From the NCBI GenBank assembly GCA_017745235.1, contig JAGHZU010000005.1, forward strand, positions 62,001-126,000: DNA of 64,000 bases. Direction: 5' to 3'. Every line of letters starts with the position of its first letter. The stretch's first letter is position 1. The DNA comes from Caulobacter sp. (GTDB lineage: Bacteria > Pseudomonadota > Alphaproteobacteria > Caulobacterales > Caulobacteraceae). The translations under genes were made by a program, and so were the position numbers. Positions 9,195-19,355 of the stretch are shown here, piece by piece. The notes under the pieces are model-generated. The model saw only the letters and a program-made list of their open reading frames with translations, ran no database searches and was not told the origin of the DNA.

Positions 9195-11084
9195 CTAGCG
9201 ATCGGGCTTTAGGGTGATCGCAGCGCCGCCGCCGACGCTCATGCGGATCTCGAGAACGTCGCGGCTAGAGACCGTCTTGACGATCCGGTCGACGTCGTTG
9301 GGTCCCGCGCCGTCCTGCCATATCTCGGCCTGGAACCGCCCTTCCCCCAGGAAGGCTAGCGGAATGGCCACTGTGCGGGCCTGTTCGTTGGTCATGGCGC
9401 CGACGTACCAGGTCGCTCCCTTGCGCCGCGCCACCACGACATGGCTGTCCGGGGCGCCATCGACGAACCGCGTCTCGTCCCAGGCGGTCGGAACCGCCTT
9501 GAGGAACGCGAAGCCAGACGCATTGGCGTAGGCCTCGGGATCGTCAGAGACCATCTGGAGCGGGCTTTCGTAGACCACGTACTGGGCCAGAGCCTGACCA
9601 CGCGTCATGCGGGTCATCGGCGACACCTCCCGCGCGACATAGGTCTCGGGCGTGCTGTTGCGGAAACCGCCCGGCGTATAGTCCATGGGGCCCAGCAACA
9701 TTCGGGTGTAGGCAAGCTTCACATTGTGGCCGGGCGTGACCTGCCCCCAGGTGAACTTGTTGTACTCTGCACCCATCACGCCTTCCTGGGTGATGTAGTT
9801 GGGATAAGTGCGGGCCAGCCCGGTGGGCGGAAATGCGCCGTGCATGTCCAGCAGCAGATGCCGTCGGGCGGTCTCGCGCGCCAAGCGGACATAGAACGCG
9901 ACCATCTCCTGGTCATCCCGTTCCATGAAATCGACCTTGACGCCCTTGATCCCCCAACGCTGGTAGGTGTCGAGCACCTCGGTCATCCTGGGTTCGACAT
10001 GCTTCCAGTGCGCCCACAGGAGCAGGCCGACACCCTTCGAGCGGGCATAGGCCACGAGCGCCGGCACATCTATCGCCGGATCACTGCGGGTGATGTCGGT
10101 CTTCTCGTCGGCCGCGCAGCACGGGCCTGCGTTCAGGGCCCATCCGGCATCGATCAGAAAATAGGGGAAACCGGACTCGGCGGCGAAATCGATGAAGCGA
10201 CGGTAACGCTCCATGGTCGGCTTTTCGCTCGTGAGGGGTCCGGACCACCAGTCCCAAGCCGCCTTGCCGGGCTTGACCCAGGAATAGTCGCCCTGCGCCT
10301 GGGCGGAAAGATTTCCGATGAGATTGGATTCGATGAGGTCGCCCGCCCGGTCGGCCATCATCACGACACGCCAGGCGCTCGTCAGGCCTTCGCCAGGCGC
10401 GATCGCCACGACCTTATTGTCGGGCCGGCGCGACAGCACGACCTGCAGGCCATTCTCGGTGGGCTTCAGGCCCGAGCCAGCATAGCCCGTGAGTTCGGCC
10501 TGGGCGAGCGCGAAATGGGTTTGGCCACTGGGCGAGGCGCAGACCATCGGGTAGTCGTACAACTTGGCCCGTTCCAATGCCGACACCTTGACCGGAGCCC
10601 AGGAATTCTCGTGCGGGCCCGCATATTCCGAGACATAGCAGGTTGGATCACCAGCAGGCTGGAACGTGGTCCTTTCCTCAGTGATCGCGGCTGAACCTGG
10701 GATTGGAGCCAAGTATCGGAACGCGACGCCGTCGTTATAAGCGCGCGCCTCGATCGAAAGCCGACGCCGCGTCCCCGCCGCTTCCTCGAAGGTCAGCACC
10801 GCGCCATTAAAGGCGTCGCGGGCCGTCCGCGCCTTGGAGGCGGTCAGCGGTATCGTGCGATCACGGCTGAACTTCCTGGTCTCGACCAGCCTCAGGTCGG
10901 AATAGGCAGCCGCCCCCTCGAGCCGGAGACCCAGCTGGGACGGGGAGATGACCTGCTCATGATTGCGGACGACCGAATAGCTCGCACCGTCCGACGACAC
11001 CCGTAGCTCGATATGGCCATCAGGCGAGACGAGCCCGACCTGCGCGGCCGCCGCCACGGCGATAAATCCGAACAGACTAGCCAT
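9195..11084 (-). CDS. GH97 glycoside hydrolase, probable retaining alpha-galactosidase
   Basis: A 629-residue protein with a short N-terminal signal, an N-terminal GH97 beta-sandwich, a catalytic (beta/alpha)8 barrel from about residue 265 (SWVKPGKAAWDWWSG) and a C-terminal domain. IKGVKVDFMERDDQ carries Asp385, which matches the nucleophile of retaining GH97 alpha-galactosidases; inverting SusB-type members use glutamates instead. Glu434 in TQEGV is a candidate acid/base. Its start codon overlaps the stop of the upstream GH29 gene by 8 nt (ATGGCTAG), which indicates translational coupling. It would release alpha-galactose in the periplasm. An alpha-glucosidase activity is the main alternative. 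Confidence 0.88.
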   Translation of the reverse strand: MASLFGFIAVAAAAQVGLVSPDGHIELRVSSDGASYSVVRNHEQVISPSQLGLRLEGAAAYSDLRLVETRKFSRDRTIPLTASKARTARDAFNGAVLTFEEAAGTRRRLSIEARAYNDGVAFRYLAPIPGSAAITEERTTFQPAGDPTCYVSEYAGPHENSWAPVKVSALERAKLYDYPMVCASPSGQTHFALAQAELTGYAGSGLKPTENGLQVVLSRRPDNKVVAIAPGEGLTSAWRVVMMADRAGDLIESNLIGNLSAQAQGDYSWVKPGKAAWDWWSGPLTSEKPTMERYRRFIDFAAESGFPYFLIDAGWALNAGPCCAADEKTDITRSDPAIDVPALVAYARSKGVGLLLWAHWKHVEPRMTEVLDTYQRWGIKGVKVDFMERDDQEMVAFYVRLARETARRHLLLDMHGAFPPTGLARTYPNYITQEGVMGAEYNKFTWGQVTPGHNVKLAYTRMLLGPMDYTPGGFRNSTPETYVAREVSPMTRMTRGQALAQYVVYESPLQMVSDDPEAYANASGFAFLKAVPTAWDETRFVDGAPDSHVVVARRKGATWYVGAMTNEQARTVAIPLAFLGEGRFQAEIWQDGAGPNDVDRIVKTVSSRDVLEIRMSVGGGAAITLKPDR

Positions 11085-12654
11085 GGAACGTCACCTTGAA
11101 TGCGGTGGCGTGGCGGGTGGGCGGGGTCGAAGGGAGACTGATCTCCAACGCCGCGTCGGTTTGCCGGAACGCGCAGGCCTGAGAGCGACCCAGCATCTCT
11201 ACGCGCTTGACCTTGCGGCGCTCGACGGCCGAGCTGCGTCCCAACGAGGTGATGACGACGTTCTGCTTGGGCTCGCCCAGCGTGATCGCATAGAGCGCCG
11301 CGCCCTTGGTCGTGAACCGGATGTCCTGAGCGGTATAGGCCGCGTTCTCCTGGAACGCGCCGCTCGCCGCCTCCGTCGGTCCTTCGCCGAACACCTTCCA
11401 CGGCCTTGTCCCATGGATGGCCTCGGCGTTCACCGCCATCCACGGCGCCAGTTCGTCGAGCAGGCGCTGCGACTCCGGAGGCAGGCTGCCGTCGGGGTAC
11501 TGCACGACGTTCAACAGCAGATTGCCGTTCTTGCTGACGATGTCGGCCAGCATGCCGAGCACTTCCGACGTGGTCTTGTACTTGTAGCCGTCGCTGTAGA
11601 ACCAATCTCCGTTCGAGGTGTCGGTCTGCCATGGCAGCGGGTTGATCCCCTTCAAGACCCCGCGCTCGACGTCCTGGACGCAGGCTTCCTTGTAGAACTC
11701 GCCCGAGCCAAAGTCCTTGCAGTTGTAGACCGCGTCCACGCGTCCCGCCCGTGCGACGCTGCCGTTGTAGAGGTGAGCGACCAGGCTTCGGCCGACCACG
11801 CCGAACGGCAAGCCGCCGTCCGAATACAGAAGATCGGGTTCGTAGGTGTCGATCAGGTCGCGCATGCGGTCGAACCAGATCTGATGGAACCGCGGGTCCT
11901 TGGTGTACCAGGTATCGGCGCCGCCGCGATAAGGCTCGTTGTGCGGCGGGTGGTAGAGGTCGGCGTACTTCGGATCAGCGCCGTCGTAGGGCACGCCCAT
12001 CTCGGGCCAGGCCTGGTTGTAGAGGTGACTGGGATAGTACCAGTTGTGGCTGGCCCCCAGGTGCTCCGACACCCCGAACCGGATCTTGCGTTTGCGCGCC
12101 GCGGCCCGCCAGGCGCCGACGATGTCGCGCTTGGGACCCATGGCCGTCGCGTTCCACCGGTGATGCTTGGAGTTCCACAGATCGAAATTGTCGTGGTGCA
12201 CGCCCATGCTGACGAAGTATTTCGCGCCGGCGGCGGCGTACTTGTCCATCAGGGCTTCGGGATCGAACTTCTCCGCGGTCCACAGCGGGATGATGTCCTT
12301 GTAGCCCGACTTGGAGGGCTGGCCGTAGGTCTTGACGTGATGGTCGTAGTGCGGGTGGCCGGGGATATACATGTTCCGGGCGTACCAGTCGCCTTGGCGC
12401 GGCACGGCCTGCGGTCCCCAGTGCGACCAGATCCCGAACTTGGCGTCACGGAACCAGTCGGGGGTCTGATAGGTCTTCAGGGAGTCGGGCTCGGGGCGGA
12501 AAGGGCCACGGGCCACGGGCAACCGATAATCCGGCGCCGGCAGCTTGGCGCAGGCTTCCTGGGAGGGCTCGTCCTTGGCTTGGGCGGCCCCCGCCAGGCC
12601 CAGCGCCGCGAGGGCCGGCACGCCCAGGAAATGCCGCTTGTTCAACGTCACCAT
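11077..12654 (-). CDS. GH29 alpha-L-fucosidase (second, longer type)
   Basis: A 525-residue exported enzyme with a signal peptide (cleavage near AQAKD). GH29 landmarks are WFRDAKFGIWSHWGPQ (67-82), KYFVSMGVHHDNFDLWNSKHH (145-165) and DLLYSDGG with Asp279 as nucleophile. It differs from the other GH29 of the window in the barrel insertions (for example the HYDHHVKTYG region), so the two are divergent paralogues and not a recent duplication. The downstream GH97 gene overlaps its end by 8 nt. A 106-nt gap separates it from the esterase upstream, so a separate promoter there is possible. Confidence 0.92.
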   Translation of the reverse strand: MVTLNKRHFLGVPALAALGLAGAAQAKDEPSQEACAKLPAPDYRLPVARGPFRPEPDSLKTYQTPDWFRDAKFGIWSHWGPQAVPRQGDWYARNMYIPGHPHYDHHVKTYGQPSKSGYKDIIPLWTAEKFDPEALMDKYAAAGAKYFVSMGVHHDNFDLWNSKHHRWNATAMGPKRDIVGAWRAAARKRKIRFGVSEHLGASHNWYYPSHLYNQAWPEMGVPYDGADPKYADLYHPPHNEPYRGGADTWYTKDPRFHQIWFDRMRDLIDTYEPDLLYSDGGLPFGVVGRSLVAHLYNGSVARAGRVDAVYNCKDFGSGEFYKEACVQDVERGVLKGINPLPWQTDTSNGDWFYSDGYKYKTTSEVLGMLADIVSKNGNLLLNVVQYPDGSLPPESQRLLDELAPWMAVNAEAIHGTRPWKVFGEGPTEAASGAFQENAAYTAQDIRFTTKGAALYAITLGEPKQNVVITSLGRSSAVERRKVKRVEMLGRSQACAFRQTDAALEISLPSTPPTRHATAFKVTFHG

Positions 12655-12760
12655 ATTAAACTCCCAGATGTCTTATCTTCTTGTCGAAGTCTCGCCAGAC
12701 ACGGGCGCAAACTGATATGCACGGCGCAAATTCTCTTCAGAACACCGCCGTTCGAAGCGC

Positions 12761-13825
12761 CTAATTTTTCTCTGATTTCAGCGTCCGCCCGAAGAAGGGA
12801 AGGACGTTATTCTGAAAACGACTTGCGACCGCGCTGCCGTGGTCGCCGCTATAGATCTCGAAGGTGTTTGCTACGCCGGAGGCCATCATGCGTTCGTGTA
12901 GTTCCGCCGCGTCGACGCGCAGCCCGTCCCGGTCGCCCACGTCCATGGCGATCGCCTGGTAGCGCCTGAGATTGAAGACGTACTGGTCGAGCATGCTCAG
13001 AGGGGCGTTGGCGGCCCACCGCGCCAGCACCGACGGATCGACGGTCCCGTTCGCCGTGGGCAGATCGACGTAGAACGGCGGCTTCTTCGGGTTCGGCGAC
13101 CAGGCGGCGGCGACGGCGAAGGTCGCGCGCGGCAGGAAATCGAGCTTGGTCGCCTCCTCCGGCGTCTTCACCGCTTCGACGACCGAGGCCGCCTGCGGTG
13201 GCGGCGCCTCGCGCGCTGAAAGGCAGCACGGGCTCATGATGTAGAGCGCGCCGAAAATCTCCGGATACTTCATGCCCAGGCGCGTGGCGCCGTAACCGCC
13301 CATCGAATGGCCAGCCAGGCCTCGGCTCAGGCGGTCAGGCAGGGTGCGGTAGTGTGCGTCGACATAGGCGACCAGGTCGCGGGTGATGAAACCCTCCCAG
13401 TCGCCGATCGTCACCGAACTCGAATACATCGAGCCGTTGTGCAGGGTCTGGGTGTCCGGCAGGACGACGATCATGCCGGGCGCGCCCGAGGCGAAAGCCG
13501 CATCGACGGTCTTTGGAGCCTGCAGCAGCCCCGCGAAGCCGTCGACGGTCAGGCCGTATCCATGCAGGGCATACACGACGGGATAGCGGCGCGTCGGGTT
13601 GGCTGCGTAGCCGGGCGGCAGATAGACCACCACGTCCCGATCCGCCCGCTCGCCCTCGAGATTACCCTCCAGCGCTGCGCTGTGGACCTTGATGCGCTCG
13701 ATGGTCACGGATCTCGCATCCACCGTCGAGGCGGCGGCGGGCGAAACCGCCGACGGGTTGGCGCCGCCGAACGCCGCCAGCAAAATGGCCAACCCGAAGC
13801 AGGCCCAATCGGTTCTCATACGCAT
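12761..13825 (-). CDS. Secreted esterase of the feruloyl/S-formylglutathione-hydrolase type
   Basis: The 354-residue protein has a signal peptide (hydrophobic 8-32, Ala-rich cleavage site) and an esterase-D-like alpha/beta hydrolase fold: RYPVVYALHGYG (80-91), MIVVLPDTQT and the nucleophile elbow GHSMGGYG with Ser174. The late GDHGSA region supplies the histidine. Two ATGs lie six bases apart at 13825 and 13819; both are served by a GGAGGGGG purine run. The family removes acetyl or feruloyl esters from plant glycans. It follows the GH35 gene by 17 nt, so the two are cotranscribed. Confidence 0.82.
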   Translation of the reverse strand: MRMRTDWACFGLAILLAAFGGANPSAVSPAAASTVDARSVTIERIKVHSAALEGNLEGERADRDVVVYLPPGYAANPTRRYPVVYALHGYGLTVDGFAGLLQAPKTVDAAFASGAPGMIVVLPDTQTLHNGSMYSSSVTIGDWEGFITRDLVAYVDAHYRTLPDRLSRGLAGHSMGGYGATRLGMKYPEIFGALYIMSPCCLSAREAPPPQAASVVEAVKTPEEATKLDFLPRATFAVAAAWSPNPKKPPFYVDLPTANGTVDPSVLARWAANAPLSMLDQYVFNLRRYQAIAMDVGDRDGLRVDAAELHERMMASGVANTFEIYSGDHGSAVASRFQNNVLPFFGRTLKSEKN

Positions 13826-13842
13826 ACCCCCTCCCCGTCCCG

Positions 13843-15519
13843 TCAGTTCGGATTGCCGACCGGAATGATGGCGGCGGCCTTCGCCGATCCGAACTTGATG
13901 CGCAGGACCTGCTTGCGATCGACCAGGTTGAGCCCGTAATCGGTCTGATCGCCGTTCCAGACGCGTCGGAAGATCCACTTGCCGTTCTCGAACCGCCCCT
14001 CTTCCACGCGCAGCATCTGGCCGCTTTCGGGCCCGGTTCCGTCGAACCGCACCCGCGTGTTGAAGCCCGTCAGCAGATAGTCGCCCGGCCCGAGCTCAGC
14101 GATCACCGCGCCGCCCGTCGGCTGGGGATTGCCTGTCGGCTTGTCGGTCCCGAACTGCCACTGGCCGAAGGTGGCCGTGGCGCGATAGGGCCCAAGCTCC
14201 ATGACCTGGGTGTGGTTGGCCTTCGGGTCGGTCGGTTCGGAAACGCCCCAGACCTTGCCGGCGAACGCCAGCGCCGCCCATTCGCGCATCATCGGCTCAA
14301 ACACGGCGTAGTTGCGGGCGAACAGCTCCAGCCTGGCGTCGTCCAGCTCCTTGGCCCCGAGCGGGTAGTTGTAATAGCCGGTGTCGTCCATGCCGAACGG
14401 CGAGAAGCCGATGGCGCCCTTGCCGATCGTCGCGAAGAAATAGCGGGCGAACTCGGTGTCGTTGCCGGTTTCGGGGACGAACAGCGCATTGTCCGGGCGG
14501 GCGTAGTAGCCAAGATAGGCCGTGTAGGCCGCATGGTCCCGCGTATAGATGTCCGGGGCGACGATATCGATCGACGGCGCGGCGGCCTTGTAGACGTCGA
14601 TGACGTGGTGCACAGGACCGCCGCTGGCGTAGGTCGCGGCCGGCTGCCGTCCGAATGCCGAGGCCAGGGCGGCGTTCACGTACATCGGTAGCGGCTTGAC
14701 CGCCTTGCCCGCCTTGGCGATCTCCTCGACATAGGCCGCAATCGACCAGGCGTTGAAGTACTCGTCGGCGTCATCGCCAAACACCTGCTTCCAGTTGCCA
14801 GGCGACTTGCCCATGCGCTTCAGCAGCGTGGCGGGAACAGGCCCGTCGAACAGCTTCTGTGCCGCCGGCGAGAAATCGCGGACGCTGCCGTAGGACCCGA
14901 CCTCGTTCTCGGGCTGGATCATGATGATCGTGTTCTGCGGATCGATCTGCTTGATGTGCTCCATCAGCTTGACGAAGGCGCGCTTGTCCGCTTCGAGCGT
15001 GTTCCGGCTGTGCGGCGACAGGACGTAGTGAGGCTGGCCGCTGGCGGTGATCATCTTGGGAAAGCGCTTGCCGTCGAGCTTGACCCATTCGGGCGCGTAG
15101 GCCGGCCCGGTGTTCTTCCAGGTGCCGAACCACAGCAGCACCAGCCGCACCTTGTTGGCGCGCGCCTGTTCGACCAGCGTATCCACGAACGAGAAGTCGA
15201 ACTGTCCCTCCTTGGGCTCGACCTGCTCCCAGGCGACCGGAACCTCGACGGTGTTGGCGTGAATGCGCCGGATCGTCGGCCAGACCTCCGGAAGGACGTC
15301 GGGGTAGTTGCTGCTGTTGTTGACCTGGGCGCCCAACATCAGATACGGCGCGCCGTCGACAAACAGGGCGTGGCGCCCGTCCCGGGTCACGACGCGGGGG
15401 ACGGAACTGGCCGACGGCGCGTCGGCGGCGATCGCCGCGCCGCCGCCAAGCGTCAGAAACAGCGCCGCGAGACCAGCCGCCAGGCGCGGCGACCGGCTGG
15501 CGCAAATCGATGTTCGCAT
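13843..15519 (-). CDS. GH35-like beta-galactosidase with DUF5597-type C-terminus
   Basis: The 558-residue exported protein has a signal peptide to about residue 32, then GRHALFVDGAPYLMLGAQ, the opening typical of GH35. IQPENEVGSY (202-210) carries the catalytic acid/base Glu206 and FVPETGND the probable nucleophile. The last 150 residues look like the DUF5597 beta-sandwich found in bacterial GH35 relatives of Caulobacter and Sphingomonas. It would remove terminal beta-galactose after fucose is cleaved. The start at ATG 15519 gives a normal signal peptide; a longer frame does not. It is 79 nt downstream of the GH2 gene. Confidence 0.87.
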   Translation of the reverse strand: MRTSICASRSPRLAAGLAALFLTLGGGAAIAADAPSASSVPRVVTRDGRHALFVDGAPYLMLGAQVNNSSNYPDVLPEVWPTIRRIHANTVEVPVAWEQVEPKEGQFDFSFVDTLVEQARANKVRLVLLWFGTWKNTGPAYAPEWVKLDGKRFPKMITASGQPHYVLSPHSRNTLEADKRAFVKLMEHIKQIDPQNTIIMIQPENEVGSYGSVRDFSPAAQKLFDGPVPATLLKRMGKSPGNWKQVFGDDADEYFNAWSIAAYVEEIAKAGKAVKPLPMYVNAALASAFGRQPAATYASGGPVHHVIDVYKAAAPSIDIVAPDIYTRDHAAYTAYLGYYARPDNALFVPETGNDTEFARYFFATIGKGAIGFSPFGMDDTGYYNYPLGAKELDDARLELFARNYAVFEPMMREWAALAFAGKVWGVSEPTDPKANHTQVMELGPYRATATFGQWQFGTDKPTGNPQPTGGAVIAELGPGDYLLTGFNTRVRFDGTGPESGQMLRVEEGRFENGKWIFRRVWNGDQTDYGLNLVDRKQVLRIKFGSAKAAAIIPVGNPN

Positions 15520-15598
15520 ACGGGTTGGAACTCCATGGGCCGTCGAAACGGCGCGTGTGACGCCTGGGCGGGTTTTGCGAGTTTGTTGTCCGGACACG

Positions 15599-18490
15599 TC
15601 AGTCGAGTTCCTCGACGACCACGGCCGCGCCCATGCCAAAAGCCTGGCCCGGCGGGACGGTCATCAGCACCACCAGGCTGCGTTCGCCATCCTTGGCAGG
15701 CAGAGCCACTTGCAGAGGGCCCGGCGCGGCGTCCGCCTTGGACGCGACCTTAACACCATCGACATAGATCTCGGCCGGACCGGTCAACCGGCCAAACACG
15801 ATCTTCCCGCCGGCTCGCCGAACGGTTCCCCGCGGCGTGAAAGTCGCGCGATAGAGCACAAAGCCACCTTCGGGGCTGGCGTCCTGCAGCGCCCCGGGAT
15901 TGGCCCACCCCCAGGAGTTCATGTCGTTGTCGGCCGGCCTGGTCGACGCGTCGGGGCGAACCTTCACGATCGACGACAGACGCCAGTCGGACAGGATGGA
16001 AACGGGCGGCGTCCGCGGTTCAGCCAGCCGCGTTCCGGGCTGTAGGGTAAGCGCCGTTTGCGCACCTTTCAGGCCCGGCGCCGACGCCCGAAGGCGCAGA
16101 ACGCCGCCAGAGCCGCGGTCGCTCTGCACGATCACCTGGGCCAGGCCGTTGAACAGGCTGCGCGCGTTCCCCTTTTCCGGCTCGTGGCTGTTGGGATCGC
16201 CATTGCCCAGGCCGATGATCCGCCCGTTGTCGATCTCGAACGTCACCGGCAGATTGGCCGTCGGGACCGGCCGCCCCGCCTTGTCCAGGGCCTCAACGGT
16301 GATCGGCGCGGCGTCGGCGCCGTCGCCGGTCATGACGGTCCGGTCGGGCGTCAGGCGCAGGGCGACCGGCGGACCAGCGGTCTCGACGACCGCCTTCGAC
16401 ACGGGCCGGCCACCGACATAGCCGATCGCCTCCAGCCGCCCAGGCGCATAGGGCACGTTCCAGGATGGCATGACATACGGATCGACCACCTGACGCGAGA
16501 TCAGGCGCCCGTTCAGGCGCAGCTCGACCGCCTCTGCGTTGGTCAAGGCCATCACCTTGATCGGCTGGCCCTCCCTACCCGGCCAGGTCCAATGCGGCGC
16601 CAGATCCAGAAGCGGCTGATCCTTGATCCACTGCGCCCGGTGCAGGAAGAACGCCATCTTCGGAAAGCCGCACAGGTCCATGGCTCCGAAGAACGAACTG
16701 GCCGAAGGCCATTCGAAGGGCGTCGGCTCGCCCCGATAGTCGATGCCCGTCCACACGAAAGCCCCGGCCACGAACGGCCGCTTGGCGATCTCCTCCCAGG
16801 CCTTGCGATGGGTGTTGCCCCACGACGAAGGCTCCTCGTCGTTCTCCGCCAGGATGTTGCGCGAGCGATCGGTGAACCATTCGCCCCGGGTCATGAACGC
16901 CGAGGTGTCCTCCGAACTCATCAGCGGCAGGTTCGGATGTTCGGCATGGAACCGGTCGTACTTGTCGGGCTGGTAGTTGAAGCCGACCACGTCGACGGCC
17001 TGCGAGACGTTGATCGGATTGAACATGCCGAAGTTCATCGCGGCCGTGACCGGTCGACTGTCGTCCAGGCGTTTGACGGCTGCGGCCATGCGCCGAACCA
17101 TCTGGTAACCCGCCTCCGTGCCCTGCATCGGCTCTTCGTTGAACACCGACCAGAGGAAGACGCTAGGGTGATTGCGGTCGCGGCGGATCAGCCACTCCAG
17201 CTGCCGCATGTAGTCGGGGCTGGGATTGAAATTGCGGTTCTCGTCGAGAATCAGGACGCCCAACCGGTCGGCCGCCTCGAGCATTTCCGGAGCCGGAGCG
17301 TTGTGGGCGCAGCGCACCGCATTGGCGCCCATCGCCTTGATACGGCGCAGCCGGAACTCCCACAGGCTGTCGGGCACGGCCACGCCGACGCCGGCATGGT
17401 CCTGGTGCAGGCAGACCCCCTGGATCTTCAGCGGGCGGTCGTTGAGGAAGAAGCCCTGGGCGGCGTCGAACCGCAGCGTTCGGAAGCCTGTGGAGGTGAT
17501 CGCCTCATCGACGACCTGGCCGCCTCGCCAGACGCGGGTGCGCACCGTATAGAGCGCCGGATCCTCGACGGACCACAGGCGCGGCGCCGCGACATCGAGG
17601 ACAAGGCGCGCGTCGGCATGGTCCAACGACGGGACCTCGGCGGCGGCGCGCCCCTCCCCCACGACCTTGCCCCAGGGATCGGCCAACTGGACCTCGATCT
17701 CGGCTGGCTCGGCCTGAGCGCCGATATTGCCCAAGGTGACGGCGACGGGCAGGGTCCAGCGCCCCGCCGCATCCCGGCGCGGATCGGCATGGACGCCGTC
17801 GTCCACGATGTGCACAGGAGAACGCTTGGTCAGCCAGACGTGGCGATAGATGCCGCCGCCCTCGTACCACCACCCCTCCATGGCGTCGGCGTCGACGCGC
17901 ACGACGATGCTGTTGAGCTCGTCGCCGTAGCGAGCGAACGGGGTGATGTCGATCTGTAGCGCGTTGTAGCCGCTCCAGTTGTGCGCCACGACACTGCCGT
18001 TGAACCAGACCGTCGCATGGGTGGCGATGGCGCCGAACTCGATCGACAGATGCTTGCCGCGATCGCTGGGGTCCAGCCTCAGGGCGCGCCGATACCAGGC
18101 CTTGCCGCGGGGACGATAACCCTGGGAAAGGTTCTCGTCCCTGTCGAAGGGCCCTTCGACCACCCAGTCGTGCGGCAGATCCAGTTCACGCCAGTCGCTG
18201 TCGTCGTATTCGGGCGAGGCCGCGCCCTGGGCGACGCCGGCCTTGGCGTTGGCGTAGGACCAGCCATGCCCCCTGATCTTCGGAAACGGCACGTCGCCCA
18301 GATGGAAGCGCCAGCCCTGATCCAGCGACGACCGCTGCCCCGGCGCCTTGAGCCGAACCGCAGGATAGACGGGCTCGGACCGCGACGCGACGGCGCCCGC
18401 CAAGGCTAGGCTCGGAACGCCCCCCGCGGCCAAGGCCGCTGCGGAACTCGTCAACAAGAAGCCGCGACGGTCCAGGTTCATGTCGTTCAT
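15599..18490 (-). CDS. GH2 beta-galactosidase, Tat-exported
   Basis: A 963-residue enzyme starting with a twin-arginine signal (DRRGFLLTSSAAAL). It has the GH2 sugar-binding domain (PHDWVVEGPF, WYRRALRL, VWFNGSVVAHNWSGY), an immunoglobulin-like domain and the TIM barrel. NHPSVFLWSVFNEEP holds the acid/base glutamate, and MSSEDTSAF contains the nucleophile position. Two further domains follow (DUF4982-like and a C-terminal sandwich). It is 19 nt downstream of the GntR-type regulator. It is probably a periplasmic beta-galactosidase acting on the same glycan as the GH35 enzyme; other beta-glycosidase specificities in GH2 cannot be excluded. Confidence 0.92.
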   Translation of the reverse strand: MNDMNLDRRGFLLTSSAAALAAGGVPSLALAGAVASRSEPVYPAVRLKAPGQRSSLDQGWRFHLGDVPFPKIRGHGWSYANAKAGVAQGAASPEYDDSDWRELDLPHDWVVEGPFDRDENLSQGYRPRGKAWYRRALRLDPSDRGKHLSIEFGAIATHATVWFNGSVVAHNWSGYNALQIDITPFARYGDELNSIVVRVDADAMEGWWYEGGGIYRHVWLTKRSPVHIVDDGVHADPRRDAAGRWTLPVAVTLGNIGAQAEPAEIEVQLADPWGKVVGEGRAAAEVPSLDHADARLVLDVAAPRLWSVEDPALYTVRTRVWRGGQVVDEAITSTGFRTLRFDAAQGFFLNDRPLKIQGVCLHQDHAGVGVAVPDSLWEFRLRRIKAMGANAVRCAHNAPAPEMLEAADRLGVLILDENRNFNPSPDYMRQLEWLIRRDRNHPSVFLWSVFNEEPMQGTEAGYQMVRRMAAAVKRLDDSRPVTAAMNFGMFNPINVSQAVDVVGFNYQPDKYDRFHAEHPNLPLMSSEDTSAFMTRGEWFTDRSRNILAENDEEPSSWGNTHRKAWEEIAKRPFVAGAFVWTGIDYRGEPTPFEWPSASSFFGAMDLCGFPKMAFFLHRAQWIKDQPLLDLAPHWTWPGREGQPIKVMALTNAEAVELRLNGRLISRQVVDPYVMPSWNVPYAPGRLEAIGYVGGRPVSKAVVETAGPPVALRLTPDRTVMTGDGADAAPITVEALDKAGRPVPTANLPVTFEIDNGRIIGLGNGDPNSHEPEKGNARSLFNGLAQVIVQSDRGSGGVLRLRASAPGLKGAQTALTLQPGTRLAEPRTPPVSILSDWRLSSIVKVRPDASTRPADNDMNSWGWANPGALQDASPEGGFVLYRATFTPRGTVRRAGGKIVFGRLTGPAEIYVDGVKVASKADAAPGPLQVALPAKDGERSLVVLMTVPPGQAFGMGAAVVVEELD

Positions 18491-18509
18491 CCCAGATCGT
18501 TCAGCGCCG

Positions 18510-19355
18510 TCAACCGATCACGCCGCGCATGGCCATGGCGGCCGCGGCCTCGTCACCGTCGCAAATGGCCTGGAAGACGCCTTGCATCGCCCTGGACCGG
18601 GCCGCGATCGCTTCCTGCCCCCAGGGAGCCTCCAACAGCAGTTGGGCCCCGATCAGGCCGGATACGGACCGCGCCACCGAGCGTCCCAGAACCGCGCAGA
18701 TCGTAAGCCTGAACACGCGTTGAATGGTGCGCGCGGCCAGACTGGAAGGATCGGCCGCAAGATCGGCCAAGCATTGCTGCAAGGCCGTCAGGTCCACACT
18801 TGATTGCTGTCTGGCCGCCCGCCGCGCCGCCTCGCATTCAAGCCCCAAGCACATCGAGCGCAGGTCTTCGCCAAACACCGGGTTCTCGCCAGTCTTTCGC
18901 CCCTCCAAAGCGCCTCGATCAAACGAGCCCGGAGGTTCAGGGGGGGCGGCGACAGGCTGCATTTCGGCGGTCAGGAAACCCTTCACGACCAAATCCCGCT
19001 TGACGCTCCGCAGGCCTGATCGCGAGATTTGAAAGCGGCGCTGCAGCGCCATGTCGCTTGGAAGGCCGGTCGCGTCATAACGGCCGTCGAGGATCTCGAG
19101 AGCCAGGATACGCAGCATCCGATTGTGGACCTGGAGATCAAAACTGCCATCGTCGGCGCTGGTCGGCCCGCGAGGCTCAGCGCGCCGCATCAAGGTCGGG
19201 ATCTTTTCGTCGACGGCCCCGCGGGCGCTTGCCAGCGGCGGCTTGGACGGCGCTGTCGAGACCAGTACATCAACCCCTGTCGCGTTGTGATCCACCGCGG
19301 CCATCGTCTCAACAGCCGTTGACCAGCGCCTGGCGTTCTTCTTCTGTTGACCCAC
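18510..19355 (-). CDS. GntR-family (FadR-like) transcriptional regulator
   Basis: The 281-residue protein has an N-terminal extension of about 65 residues, a winged helix (ILALEILDGRYDATGLPSDMALQRRFQISRSGLRSVKRDLVVKGFL, in part) and an all-helical C-terminal domain of FCD/VanR type. The start codon is uncertain because the extension is unusual. It is the first gene of the GH2-GH35-esterase run and only 19 nt from GH2, so it likely controls this unit and itself. A palindrome about 490 nt upstream contains TTGTCAGACAA, which fits the GT-N3-AC core preferred by FadR-type GntR proteins. Confidence 0.8.
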   Translation of the reverse strand: MGQQKKNARRWSTAVETMAAVDHNATGVDVLVSTAPSKPPLASARGAVDEKIPTLMRRAEPRGPTSADDGSFDLQVHNRMLRILALEILDGRYDATGLPSDMALQRRFQISRSGLRSVKRDLVVKGFLTAEMQPVAAPPEPPGSFDRGALEGRKTGENPVFGEDLRSMCLGLECEAARRAARQQSSVDLTALQQCLADLAADPSSLAARTIQRVFRLTICAVLGRSVARSVSGLIGAQLLLEAPWGQEAIAARSRAMQGVFQAICDGDEAAAAMAMRGVIG